Assembly (NCBI GenBank): GCA_023078685.1
Contig: JALGAS010000003.1
Coordinates: 5,394,001-5,458,000 of the forward strand
Source of the DNA: Neopestalotiopsis rosae
Lineage: Eukaryota > Ascomycota > Sordariomycetes > Amphisphaeriales > Sporocadaceae
DNA length: 64,000 nt
Direction: 5' to 3'
Part shown: piece by piece, positions 11,191 to 21,787 of the stretch
Position numbering within the stretch: the stretch's first letter is position 1
Layout: the number at the start of each line of letters is the position of its first letter
Position numbers and translations under genes: made by a program
The notes under the pieces: model-generated
The model's database searches: none
Told to the model about the DNA's origin: nothing
Seen by the model: the letters and a program-made list of their open reading frames with translations, nothing else

Positions 11191-13441
11191 TTCCCAAATA
11201 GAGCTCAGGATACTTGGCAAGGATGGTTGAGGTGAGGAGATAAATGAGAAGCAAGACTTGAAAGGTGGATGAGCACGAGGGGGACGAGCGTGAAGTAGGC
11301 TGTTGTCGATCGTTGGTTCAGTGTAGACCAGGTCGACCTATTTGCGAAGGCATTGGCGCTTATAAGTTGGCACAGTAGATCTTTTCATGTTGGCAGGGAC
11401 AAGGATGTCCACGACCTACTACCAATAACATACTTGCAGATTGAGGTGGTAAACTTCGGCCCCACTCCTTTGCTGGACCGCGCCGCCTTACGAAACAGTG
11501 TATCGAGGTTTCTACGTCTCTGACTGCTGCCATACCAAGACCGTCATTCGTGTTCATTTCTTTCAGCATGGTGGAAAGGGAAACAGCCATCATGTTCTCA
11601 AGTAAAAAAAAAAAAAAAGAAGTAAAAAACGTCTTGCGAATCTGCACAAATGGCTGTTGGTCCTCTGCCAGATGGATCTGGAACTGGCCAGCTTTGCAAT
11701 GTGTTCTGCCGCAAATATTCGACTGCTTGGCTCCATCGTTCTTTTCATCATTGATAGCAGCATCTCTGGCTACACAACATGACTCAGAGGGGTTGAAAGC
11801 CTAAAGAACTAAACTGTCCTGCCTCATGTCTTAGCAGGGTCACTTCATATACAGTATAGGGCTGGGGGGGGAGTGGTGTAGGGCATATGTACGTTTTCGA
11901 GTGAAGAATAAGTCTGCAATTATAGCCAAAATTAATTATGAAAGAAGTATAAGGAAGAGAAAAGGTAAAAGCATAGAGACTAATTCACTCTATTATAATA
12001 ATTCTTTTCTTTTTCTTTTGCATTTCTTTTCGTCTCAGTTTACCATTTTACTTTTGATTAAGAAATCAAAGAGAAGGTTGTTATAATACCGGTGCATAAA
12101 CCCATGCTTTGTTATTAAATCTCATTTATATAAGATGTCGAAAGTGATGGGAGATGTGAATTTTCATAATGATTCAATAATCATATTTTTTCAATATATA
12201 AAAAGAATATGAATGTTGCACGACATTTACTCATTCTAATAAGCGTTACTCTATCAAGATCAATATCGTCATCACTATTAAGCTGATATTCCTGAGCAAT
12301 GCGATTTAATACTCGTGGTCAAGGTATCCTGCTGGAGATTGGCAATGCAAAACTACAAAGTGATTACAGAATGTCCTGCTCTATGGAGGAATGATCTGCT
12401 TGATAGTCACACTTAAATTCTCGGGACACGCGATGAAAAAAATCGATCAAGAACTGTACCATGAGGCCTCGTCAGGTTAATTATGTACTCAGCCTCGTGT
12501 CACACCGGGGGAATAATATCCTGGCCCGTATCGTCGACAAAAGAAGCAATAATACAGTTTTATGTACTTTAACTGAGCGGGATTTATCCACTTAAGACAT
12601 ATTCTGGAGATTGACATAAAACTAATTGAATCTTCTAGCAGCTCAATGATGCATCACCTATCTAGGCTTTTGATTCTCAGTGTGATACGACCAGTATCCA
12701 AAATAAAGAGTAGAATTAAAGATGGTTTACTTCTGAGAAAATAATGTGTAAACAAACAGACTTGATAACCCTTCCCGTGTGTTACCCGAAGGGTGCCACA
12801 ATACACCAGCCACAGGCGGCGCATCACAATGTATCGTTCACGATAAATGAGCCCGGGGAACAATGGGAATATCCCAAGAGTGGCAGTAGGCGATGGATTG
12901 ATTATGGAGGTCGTAGAAGTGGAACAAAGCTATGACTATTCTCCTCAGTAAGACTTGATGACTAGGAATATTCAGTCCCTAGTAGTGACTTCTTTTATAA
13001 TTCCCTAACTATATTCTTGGGCTTATTTTTGCCGCTTCCATATTGAGGAGTACAACTATGAATGAATTTCCAGTTTCGGGGCTCATATCGTATGTGTCGC
13101 CATCGGCCTCCATCGAAGACATATTGAGCCAGTCTCTGCCACTCATCCCAAGTGCACAATGTTGCCTGGTTGTCTTCTCCAGCGGCAATTATAATTGCCA
13201 GGCAAAGGGTATCGAATATTTTCGTAGTAGCAAGTACGAGTGAGGCGTTCCATGAGCCATGAAGCCCATACCTCCTTGTTGCATTGTCTTGTAACTTGGC
13301 GTTGTTGTTGCCATTATAAGCGTTGAGCTTTTCGAATGAAGTCTTGAATTTTGCTCAGAACCGCGGATTTGGCCGATAAGATGACCCTCCAATTTTGAGC
13401 ATGGACATGGTCAGAGGAGTCCGAAAAACCGCGAAAAGGTT
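11191..13441. other. AT-rich gene-free stretch
   Basis: No gene recognised. From about 11,880 to 13,030 the sequence is strongly AT-rich with A/T homopolymers, unlike the flanking coding DNA. Such patches in filamentous ascomycetes are often relics of repeats mutated by RIP, but no element can be recognised here. It contains a poly-A run near 11,604 and a palindrome at 13162-13205. Confidence 0.6.
13162..13205. repeat. Nested palindrome
   Basis: TTGCCTGG at 13162-13169 pairs with CCAGGCAA at 13198-13205. Next to the right arm, 13184-13199 is a perfect 16-nt palindrome, GGCAATTATAATTGCC, which overlaps it by 2 nt. It lies about 240 nt beyond the 3' end of the minus-strand NIF3-like gene. Confidence 0.6.
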
Positions 13442-13783
13442 TTAGATGTCGCTTATATCAACTAATTCAATGATTTCGATGACAGCTTGCTGGTAGGGGT
13501 GAGCTTTCCGTAGAGCTCGGACAGAGTTGCGCATGACCTCCTCCCCAACACACAGTGTCTCCACCCGGTATTCCTCCACGACGGTGAGCTGTCCTGGCGT
13601 GCCGATGAACGGGGTTGAACTCAGGGCGGGCACAAATTGATCTGAGCCGAGTGTCTCGAAGCTGACCCGCGAGTATTGTCCTCCGGGATATGACCCCGCG
13701 CCGGCCTCGAATACGGCATTCTTGCAAACTTCGAGGTGGGACGTTGGTACCCGGAAGATCATCTTGAATTGTTTTTGAGCCAT
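13442..13783 (-). CDS. Stand-alone NIF3/YqfO C-terminal-type (CutA/PII-like) domain protein
   Basis: Intronless, 113 residues. The sequence follows the small ferredoxin-like domain inserted in bacterial YqfO/NIF3 proteins. It shows the N-terminal FKMIFRVPTSHLEVCKNAVFEAGAG, the middle FETLGSDQFVP, the GTPGQLTVVEEYRVE strand and the C-terminal ALRKAHPYQQAVIEI. In bacteria this domain is often found alone and mis-named as a toxin-related protein; its biochemical role is not established, and metal or nucleotide binding is only suggested by the fold. No signal peptide, no membrane segment. It sits alone between AT-rich stretches inside the 157-bp repeat bracket. Start ATG 13783, followed by MAQKQFK. 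Confidence 0.75.
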   Translation of the reverse strand: MAQKQFKMIFRVPTSHLEVCKNAVFEAGAGSYPGGQYSRVSFETLGSDQFVPALSSTPFIGTPGQLTVVEEYRVETLCVGEEVMRNSVRALRKAHPYQQAVIEIIELVDISDI

Positions 13784-14978
13784 GATTCAAAGTGTGCCAG
13801 GATAGTCGGTATGTTGAGATCAGTGGCACGTTTTGTCGAGGACAGTCATGATAAGACGAGAGAAGAACGCAGTGGCTACGTGGGTTTTCGTTCCGATCAA
13901 TGAACTTATAGCACCTCGCTGCCCATATTGTCGTCAAAGTCGGGGACCTCCATCTCAGCACGTCCGCAACCGGACAGCTGATAAGAAAACTGCGCTAAGC
14001 AATTTCACTATCTTCACGACACACTTGAAGCGCTTTTTGATACGAGCGCTGAATGTACGAAATTTTCTCTGTATGGAACTCTAAGAGATAACTATTAATG
14101 GCTTATTGGGTAAACGCTTTGACTAAGTCAGAACGTCTTGGCAGATATCGGGTGCGGGCCCGCGTCCGCACCCGCCCCGCCCCCGGATTTCAGCGGGTAT
14201 CCTCGGACGCAAGCCGGTGGAGCGTAGTTTTGCTTATAATTCATTACAATTTCACGTTTATTTTATTTTCTCGCTATGAAACTTCGTTGATATAATTTTT
14301 CCAATATTAGAACTAACACACATTTGTTATATGCAATCAACTCTCAAGTTCTTTATTGCTGTGTGGAGTTTGTGGTCTCTGGATACTGGTCATAAAGAGA
14401 CAGTCTTGCCGAGAGCCAAACTGCAATGATTAAATTGAAACGCATGAGAATAAGATAATTGGCCTTCTCATTAGAATACTCTTAGTACGCGGATGTAAGA
14501 AATGTTTCCTTTTCTCCGTATTGTGTCGGTTCTGTCGAAGACGTCATCATTAGGTACGGCTAGAGAAGCGTTGATCGGTTTAGGAACTTTAATGTAGCAA
14601 AGCCATGACAGGTTTCCTAAACATGGCCTCTAAATAAGTCCATTTCATTTATTCAAATCGAACTTCCGCCTTATCCTGACTATATCAATATAGCTGACTA
14701 CCTGGGTCCACGCTTGTATACACAACAAGCCAAATCAGTAAACTTGGGTACGATTACTTCCACTTAAAGCACAACTCGCCAAATGGCCCTGGAAATTATT
14801 GCATGACGGGCCTCAAATAGTGAATCAAGTGATAGCGACACCAAATATTTCAATTTTTTCTCATATTAATGGTCCTGCGAGCGGATCGTTTATGACTCTA
14901 TCAAAGTTTATCGCATTGACCGACAATTTCGTGCTTGCCCACGCGCTTAACCACAGGCCTTTCGTAGTCCGTTCACGA
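13784..14978. other. AT-rich intergenic stretch with a GC-rich hairpin
   Basis: No gene recognised. Mostly AT-rich, interrupted by a short, very GC-rich block at about 14149-14200 that contains the hairpin listed separately. Confidence 0.5.
14150..14173. repeat. GC-rich perfect hairpin
   Basis: GGGTGCGG (14150-14157) is followed by an 8-nt spacer and CCGCACCC (14166-14173), a perfect 8-bp stem, continuing into a C-rich tract. It stands out in AT-rich DNA. It may be the end or footprint of a mobile element; nothing else supports that. Confidence 0.6.
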
Positions 14979-15323
14979 TTATTTGCAGTCGATGTTGTAA
15001 GAAGCGTAAGGTATATTGTGACACTTTCCATCCAACGGAATGTTGGCATGCGAGCCATCACAGTTGACCTGCGACCAAGTGGTGACGCGGCAATTGTATC
15101 CGCTGGCCGTGATGGAAAAGGTACCTTGATCCCTCGTTGTACAGTCTCCATGGGAGTTGCCAGGATGCCCGGGGTCAGGGAGAACGAAATCGCTGCAGGA
15201 ATGATCGCTGAACATTTGTACAAGGACGTAATGGTCGCGAAGCTCGTGCTGTGGTTTGATGTTTGGGGCTGCAGAGATGGTGGCGGCCAAGAGCGCGACG
15301 AAAGTGATAGTAGAAGTATGCAT
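14979..15323 (-). CDS. Small secreted cysteine-rich protein (effector-like)
   Basis: Intronless, 114 residues. ATG 15323 gives MHTSTITFVALLAATISA, a typical signal peptide with a likely cut before APNIK. The mature part of about 95 residues has six cysteines (SCSD, DCTT, NCRV, NCDG, KCHN, and the penultimate residue), enough for three disulfides. I recognise no family. Size, secretion signal, even cysteine number and AT-rich, repeat-bracketed surroundings match the profile of fungal effector candidates, but also of many secreted proteins without that role. A TATA-like stretch lies about 145 nt upstream. An in-frame TTG eight codons earlier is ignored because the ATG starts the signal peptide cleanly. 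Confidence 0.72.
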   Translation of the reverse strand: MHTSTITFVALLAATISAAPNIKPQHELRDHYVLVQMFSDHSCSDFVLPDPGHPGNSHGDCTTRDQGTFSITASGYNCRVTTWSQVNCDGSHANIPLDGKCHNIPYASYNIDCK

Positions 15324-15463
15324 TTTGTTCTTCTGATTTGGAATCAATGGTGACCTTTCGTGACGAGTTTCTAGTCAAGTCTAGAGTATGGTCCGTTCGT
15401 TGTGTTGTTCTGGTGTGAAAAAATAGTCCAACTTACCAATATCCCTGCTGCGGAGGCATTAGA

Positions 15464-15473
15464 TAAATATATA
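15464..15473 (-). promoter_or_regulatory. TATA-like element upstream of the small secreted protein
   Basis: Minus strand reads TATATATTTA, about 145 nt upstream of ATG 15323. Position fits a promoter with a leader of about 110 nt; no further support. Confidence 0.35.
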
Positions 15474-15610
15474 CAACTTCGTGTACTAAAGCAGCATCGC
15501 AACTTATACTAATGGGACCTTTTGGATCATAGCTTGGACTAGAAACTGTCCACGGCGGATTGCGTTTTGTACGCCTTTCTGCCACTCAGCTTACTTCAGA
15601 GGCATTTTGC

Positions 15611-15839
15611 TCATCCGGAAGTTCTGCTTCTCTTCCAAAGTTGCACAGTCTTACTTTGTTGGTCTACATGCATGCATCCCTTGCAGTAGAACTTCTCTAC
15701 CGTGCACTGTTCATCCTTTGTTGGGTTCGCTACAGATCTACATTTCTTTTCATGACAAGAGTACTCAATACTTGAAGCTAAAAATGTAGCAGCCTTGAGG
15801 ACCACAAGGACCAAATACCAAAGGACAATATTGCTTCAT
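15611..15839 (-). pseudogene. Possible decayed gene for a second Cys-rich secreted peptide
   Basis: A TATAAATA box (15859-15866, minus strand) lies just upstream of an ATG at 15839. The ATG frame closes after 24 codons. The adjacent frame, open from about 15833 to 15611, reads a hydrophobic core (VLWYLVLVVLKAATFLASS) followed by a segment with five cysteines (SCHEKKC, EQC, FYCKGC). It has no ATG of its own. The picture fits a signal peptide plus short Cys-rich domain disconnected from its start by a frameshift, or joined by an intron I cannot place. Chance remains possible. Confidence 0.3.
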
Positions 15840-17853
15840 GTTTATAAGAGCGTGGAGGTATTTATAAACCAAAGGTGCCGAAAAAAAGTCACCGTGTGAG
15901 GTAACACTCGACTCAACTTGAGACGTTCAGCTTATGGTGGCTCCAAAGCTTAGGTGATTGCAGCACAAGTCTTACGCTGACTTTGGCAATCGAGATAGTG
16001 AATAAATGTATCATCGCGTGACAAGGGATAGAATTTGTGTGGGAAGAACAAGTTGTATGAATTATGAACTTGGTTTTAGAGACTCGGGTAAGATGGTTAG
16101 GTACCTGTGTTATGCGACAGGTTCATGGTGATTGAATAGGTGGGAGTCAGCAATTCGGGCTGCACCGGCGGGCTAACAGAAAAGTCATTGGTGTGTATGG
16201 GGAAAGAATAAAGAAGAGCACAGCAAAAAGGCAAAAACATACAACACCGGGGATTCCCCAGTCGTCACCGACCTGAGTACTGATCCGGCGGTCGCCAGCT
16301 TATCTAGGGCAGAGCGGACGGGATGCCGAGTATTCTAGCGCCTATGGTCGTATGTATTGGTACTGCTATGTTTCGCGCAATATGAGCTACAAAGTCTGAC
16401 CCATCGCACGGGATTGCTAAATAATCTTGCGTCTCAATGGGCACGGCGTCTGAAGTAAAAGAAGCCCAATGGCATCAGCATATTGTTGCTGTCGAGCTTG
16501 TAGCCCTGAATCAATCTTGTGCGGACCATGGGAGCAAACTTCAACAGCAGTGCGACCACGCGTCCTGGACATGGGTCCCTGATGCGGCTCTGTTGCGATG
16601 TTCCGTTTCCCGATCGTGTTGCAAGCCGTCCTCTTTGAAAGCTGTCAGAATACAAGGACTGGCTTGGCAAACACATCGGATGTACCTGAAACACAAAACC
16701 CAATGGTACATACGGTATCATAGCACATTTCCCAACGATTGATGACAGAAAATGTATGGTAGAAATGTCACACCATGGATGGTTGACAACCGAGTGACAA
16801 CTGCATCCGGGCCGGGCCAAGCCGCACCCTGTCTGCCTGTGCTGTCTGTCGTCACATTCCAGTGCGGAGACAGAACAGAGTGGACCGACCCGATTTAACT
16901 CCGATCCCAGGGATGGTTGAATGGGTGGAAAATGCGGGGCAAGGAACATTTACTGACGAATCACTACCAAGCGAGCTGCGCCCCAGATTTGTCCCCTGTC
17001 CATGAAACTGCCAAGACTGATCCAGGCTCTTTCGAGGAAATTCAGTGTAACGAGCACGAAGATTTTCCCGTCATTGATCGTCCATCTTGGTCGTCGGTTC
17101 AAAAGTTGAGCCGGCCCAAGTCTCACAGCCTGCGCACTATTTTACCCAATAATACGACGCTGACTAGTACCGCAAGAGTCACGACCGAGGCTCAAAAGAG
17201 TAAATGGGCATATATTTGCCGTCGACCGACACTTGTCCCATATTGGCGCGCGTATTTTGGGGATGAACCACCAGACCAGTCGGCTGTTCCTTGCCTGCCC
17301 TTGCTGCCCTTGCTGCCCTTGCTTACTTGGTCTCCCCCAAGCCAAACTCGTGTGTACTGTGGAGTCGCTCGGATCCGTCAGTGTCAGCTGGTTCGGCGTT
17401 TCGGCGCTGCTGGTCGTGCAAAGGCATGGTGACGCCAGCAGTTTGCCCGTCGAGTCTCAGACTGATTGGGCTCTTCCACCAAGGATTATACTCACGCGCG
17501 GCTCTCCCAGATTCTGCCTCCCTGCAGCCGATCACTAGCTGATGAAAAGGATCTCGGTCTCCTCTCTTCCACAGCTTCTCGTTGGAGGAAATGCAATCCT
17601 TAGGGCCCGAAATGTTAGGCTAGCACTCTAAATGCAACCTTTTTTTCCATCTTGGAACCAGGAGAATGGCGCAGAGCCTCCCGAAAGAACTCTTTGCTCC
17701 GTGGAAGCTTCAAAGAAAGGGGAAATCGAACATGCCGTGGAAGACGTGACGGATAATATATGTGTTTGGGTGCCGCCCCCATCATGTTCCTCTTACTAAC
17801 AGCCAGTCTTTCGTTTCCCTAAACGGTGTTTGCGCCAAGCCTTGTTTCTCACA
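15840..17853. other. Intergenic stretch upstream of the galactanase
   Basis: Contains the right copy of the 157-bp repeat (16199-16355), a short TTGCTGCCC tandem (about 17290-17320) and a TATA-like TAATATAT at 17754-17761, about 95 nt before the galactanase ATG. Open frames here look like chance. Confidence 0.5.
16199..16355 (-). repeat. 157-bp dispersed repeat, right copy, inverted relative to 9011-9167
   Basis: Matches 9011-9167 as reverse complement with five transitions and no gaps. Sequence similarity stops abruptly at both ends. The two copies bracket about 7.0 kb. Confidence 0.85.
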
Positions 17854-18993
<1,140 letters not shown>

Positions 18994-19665
18994 CGCAGAG
19001 GCGCGTCGTATATATCTTGGGGACAAGCCAAGTGCTCCTACCTCAACTTGCACATAGTAATCTTCTACTTCTTGTCAGATATTTGTGGGCAAAAGCGTAT
19101 ATAACCACACAAACTTGTCCAATTGAAACATTATATCGAAAACAGTCAATTCCAAGTAAATAATTTGCCCCCGAGTTTGATTCCCATTGTGATTTAATCT
19201 TTCCCGTCCCCCTTCTTCTTGTTTTTGTATCGGGTCGCGCCCCGTCCTTTGTCACAGCTGTCAAATCTCCAAAGGCATTTGGGTTATGTCTCACCTCTTT
19301 TTTAGAACAATGAAGAGGACGATGGAGGCAAGCGAGCTTAGTCACGCCCAACCTATCCCTCGCTGGAATGTTGACCGGCAGAGACTTTGCCGCTTGCGAG
19401 ACAATGAAACCGGCACTTTTTCTGGTCGGATGGACGACCGCGGGGCATGCGTTGAGATATTGCTGCTTCTACTTCCCCAAGAGGCAGTCAAGCAGTCAGA
19501 CCCATCAACACGAACCAATAATGAAGGACCTGTTCTCGTAGTTTTCTCTTTCCCAAAACTCTGGTTCGCACATCGCTCCACTTTCACACGACTGAAAGAG
19601 GACTCTTTCAATCTTTTTTGTGCATATTTGCCATCTCTGTGGCCGTCGTTCTTGTATACCGAGAA
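18994..19665. other. Intergenic stretch between galactanase and membrane protein
   Basis: Galactanase 3' region and promoter of the next gene. No other feature seen. An upstream first exon of the membrane protein could lie here. Confidence 0.4.
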
Positions 19666-21499
19666 ATGATGCCGCTGTTGAGGGACATCACCTCCGAGAC
19701 GGGCATGGCCAGCCCGTCGAGGGCCCAGGTTACGACGTCGCCCATGATTACGACACCGGCGACGGCCCATACTCAGCACTTCAACACGGACGACTTCATC
19801 ATGGGCCCAGACACATGTGGCTTTACTTCGGGGACGACAAGTAAGTGAATCGAGCGCTGGGAGCTTCTTCCCAGTCTGCGAGGCTCACAACCCAATGGAG
19901 ATGCTAATCAGAAATCACAGTCACATGCACCAATCCATCGGATTACTGCCAAAATATTGGCAACTACCGTGGCTGCTGTGCGGGTGCAATCGATCAGTGC
20001 AGTGCCACAGTCTACACGACATGCCAGGAGGGCTTGGATAATGCTTACCAGGCTCATGTTCTGTATTGGTAAGTCAGTCTGTGAAAAAGGGCAAAGATTT
20101 TTCTCAGCACATGTACATCCTAAGCTGTTTTCATACCTGACATTTCCAAAACTTCATTAGCACTGGTGATTCGCCAGCTTGCATGACACATTATTTCACC
20201 ACCGACGATAGCCCGGGCAGCACCTACACCAACGTCGCGTGCGGGACCAGCGACGTCTTTGGGCAGCTGTACCCCTATCCACCCGAGCTGATGCCCACGA
20301 CGTCGGCAGCGGCGCACCCGAGGAATACCACGACGCCGTCCTCTTCTGGCAACGATGCAAGTGACAAGAGTAGTGTATCAACCGGTGCCATCGTCGGTGC
20401 CATTGTCGGCGCCATCATCCTCGTCATCCTGCTCATCATCTCCACGGTCCTGATCGCAAGGCGCAAGAAACTGCAAGCGCACCTCAACACCTCGGCGGCC
20501 GCCGCGGCCATGGGCGGTGGTGGTAACAGAAAGGGGAGTTTCATATCCGGCAAGAACAATCCAGACGCCCTGCCCGCCATGCCCAGCAGCGGCGACGCTG
20601 CCGAGGCCGAGCGCCGACGGCGCCTCCGCCTGTCGACGATTCCAGAGGCTCTAAGCCCCACGTCCCCAACAGGAGCGGCGTCTTCGCGGCGCGCAAGCGC
20701 CATCCTTGGGTCGCGCTTCAACCGAAAGTCGGCGCGGCGATCGTACGGGCCCGACTGGCCGCTGGGCTCGGCCGATCCGCTCGAGTCGCACCCGATGCCG
20801 CCGCCGCCGCCACCTCCACCATCAACACAGCAGACGCCCGACCCGGAAAAGCGGATGGATGACGAGGAGCCGCGTCAGACGCCACGGGGGCCCCCTCCAT
20901 CAGCTCAGGCTCCGCGGTCGATCCCGACGCTCAAACTGCCCACGCAGCCGACGCAGTCGCCGTCAAACGGAGCAGCAGCGGCCCTAGTCCCCCAGCTGGA
21001 AGTAGAGCCCGTGAGCCCCGTCGACGACGGCACCCAAAGCGTCCACATCTCGCCCATCACGCCCGACTTGACGCGCGTCATGCTGACGAGCCCGCGCCTG
21101 AGCTACCACCCCGTCAGCCCCATGGACGCGGCGTTCAACGACGAGGTAGAGAGGCGGGTGAGCCGGCTCGAGGGGGCGGGACCGGCGGCGGGCCGATCGG
21201 AGGAGCCGGTGTCGCCCATTGACGACGACGATGATTATAATGGCGGTGCGCATTGGCTGGATAATCGGCTCAGTCTCATTTCCGTGCCGACGCGGGGAGA
21301 AGGTGCGGTCAACTTGGATGAGATTGTTAGTCCAGTGAGTCCCGATGATGAAGAAGACAAGACTGCGGAGGCAGTGACGGCGAAGAAACAGAATGTGAAC
21401 AACGCTGAGAGAGAGGAGGAAGAGGCTCAGGATGCGGGTGAAGTAAGTCCAATGTCAGTGAGCCCGATTGAGAGTAGGAGGAGCAGTTTGGCGAGGTAG
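19666..21499 (+). CDS. Single-pass membrane protein with Cys-rich ectodomain and Ser-Pro-rich cytoplasmic tail
   Basis: Exons 19666-19840, 19912-20068 and 20161-21499 give 556 residues. The ectodomain has about ten cysteines (DTCGFTSG, VTCTNPSDYC, NYRGCCAG, DQCSATVYTTC, CTGDSPAC). Then comes a Ser/Thr linker, a transmembrane helix (STGAIVGAIVGAIILVILLIIS) and a basic stop-transfer ARRKK. The roughly 340-residue tail is disordered, with a run of eight prolines, many arginines and repeated proline-directed sites (EPVSPVDD, EPVSPIDD, SPVSPDD, SPMSVSPIE). This layout is shared by many fungal cell-surface proteins of unknown role, perhaps wall sensing. Exons 2 and 3 are well supported. The 5' end is uncertain: ATG 19666 gives no clear signal peptide, so an upstream exon may be missing. 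Confidence 0.75.
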
Positions 21500-21787
21500 A
21501 TCAACTCGTGCGTTAGTTTTGTATAACATAACCAAGGTTTGGGTGACTTTTTAATTCTCTTGGTTACTTGTTTAGGTCAGGAGAGCGGGAATCTTGGTGG
21601 ATTTCTCTTGGGTCGACGTGGTTGAAGCGGCTTTGCGCATTGCAGATATACTTCTTGTACCTTATACTTTTTAGAGATTTTACCCGTAATGACATGTCAA
21701 CTATGCCCTCTAATAACCGGACTTCGTCATTGAGTTCCTTGAGGTCCAATTTGAACTCGCAGTAATTTGAAATTAAACCATCATATA

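Noticed and set aside
16434..16949. 171-codon open frame on the minus strand
   Set aside because: No resemblance to any family and overlaps equally long frames on the other strand.
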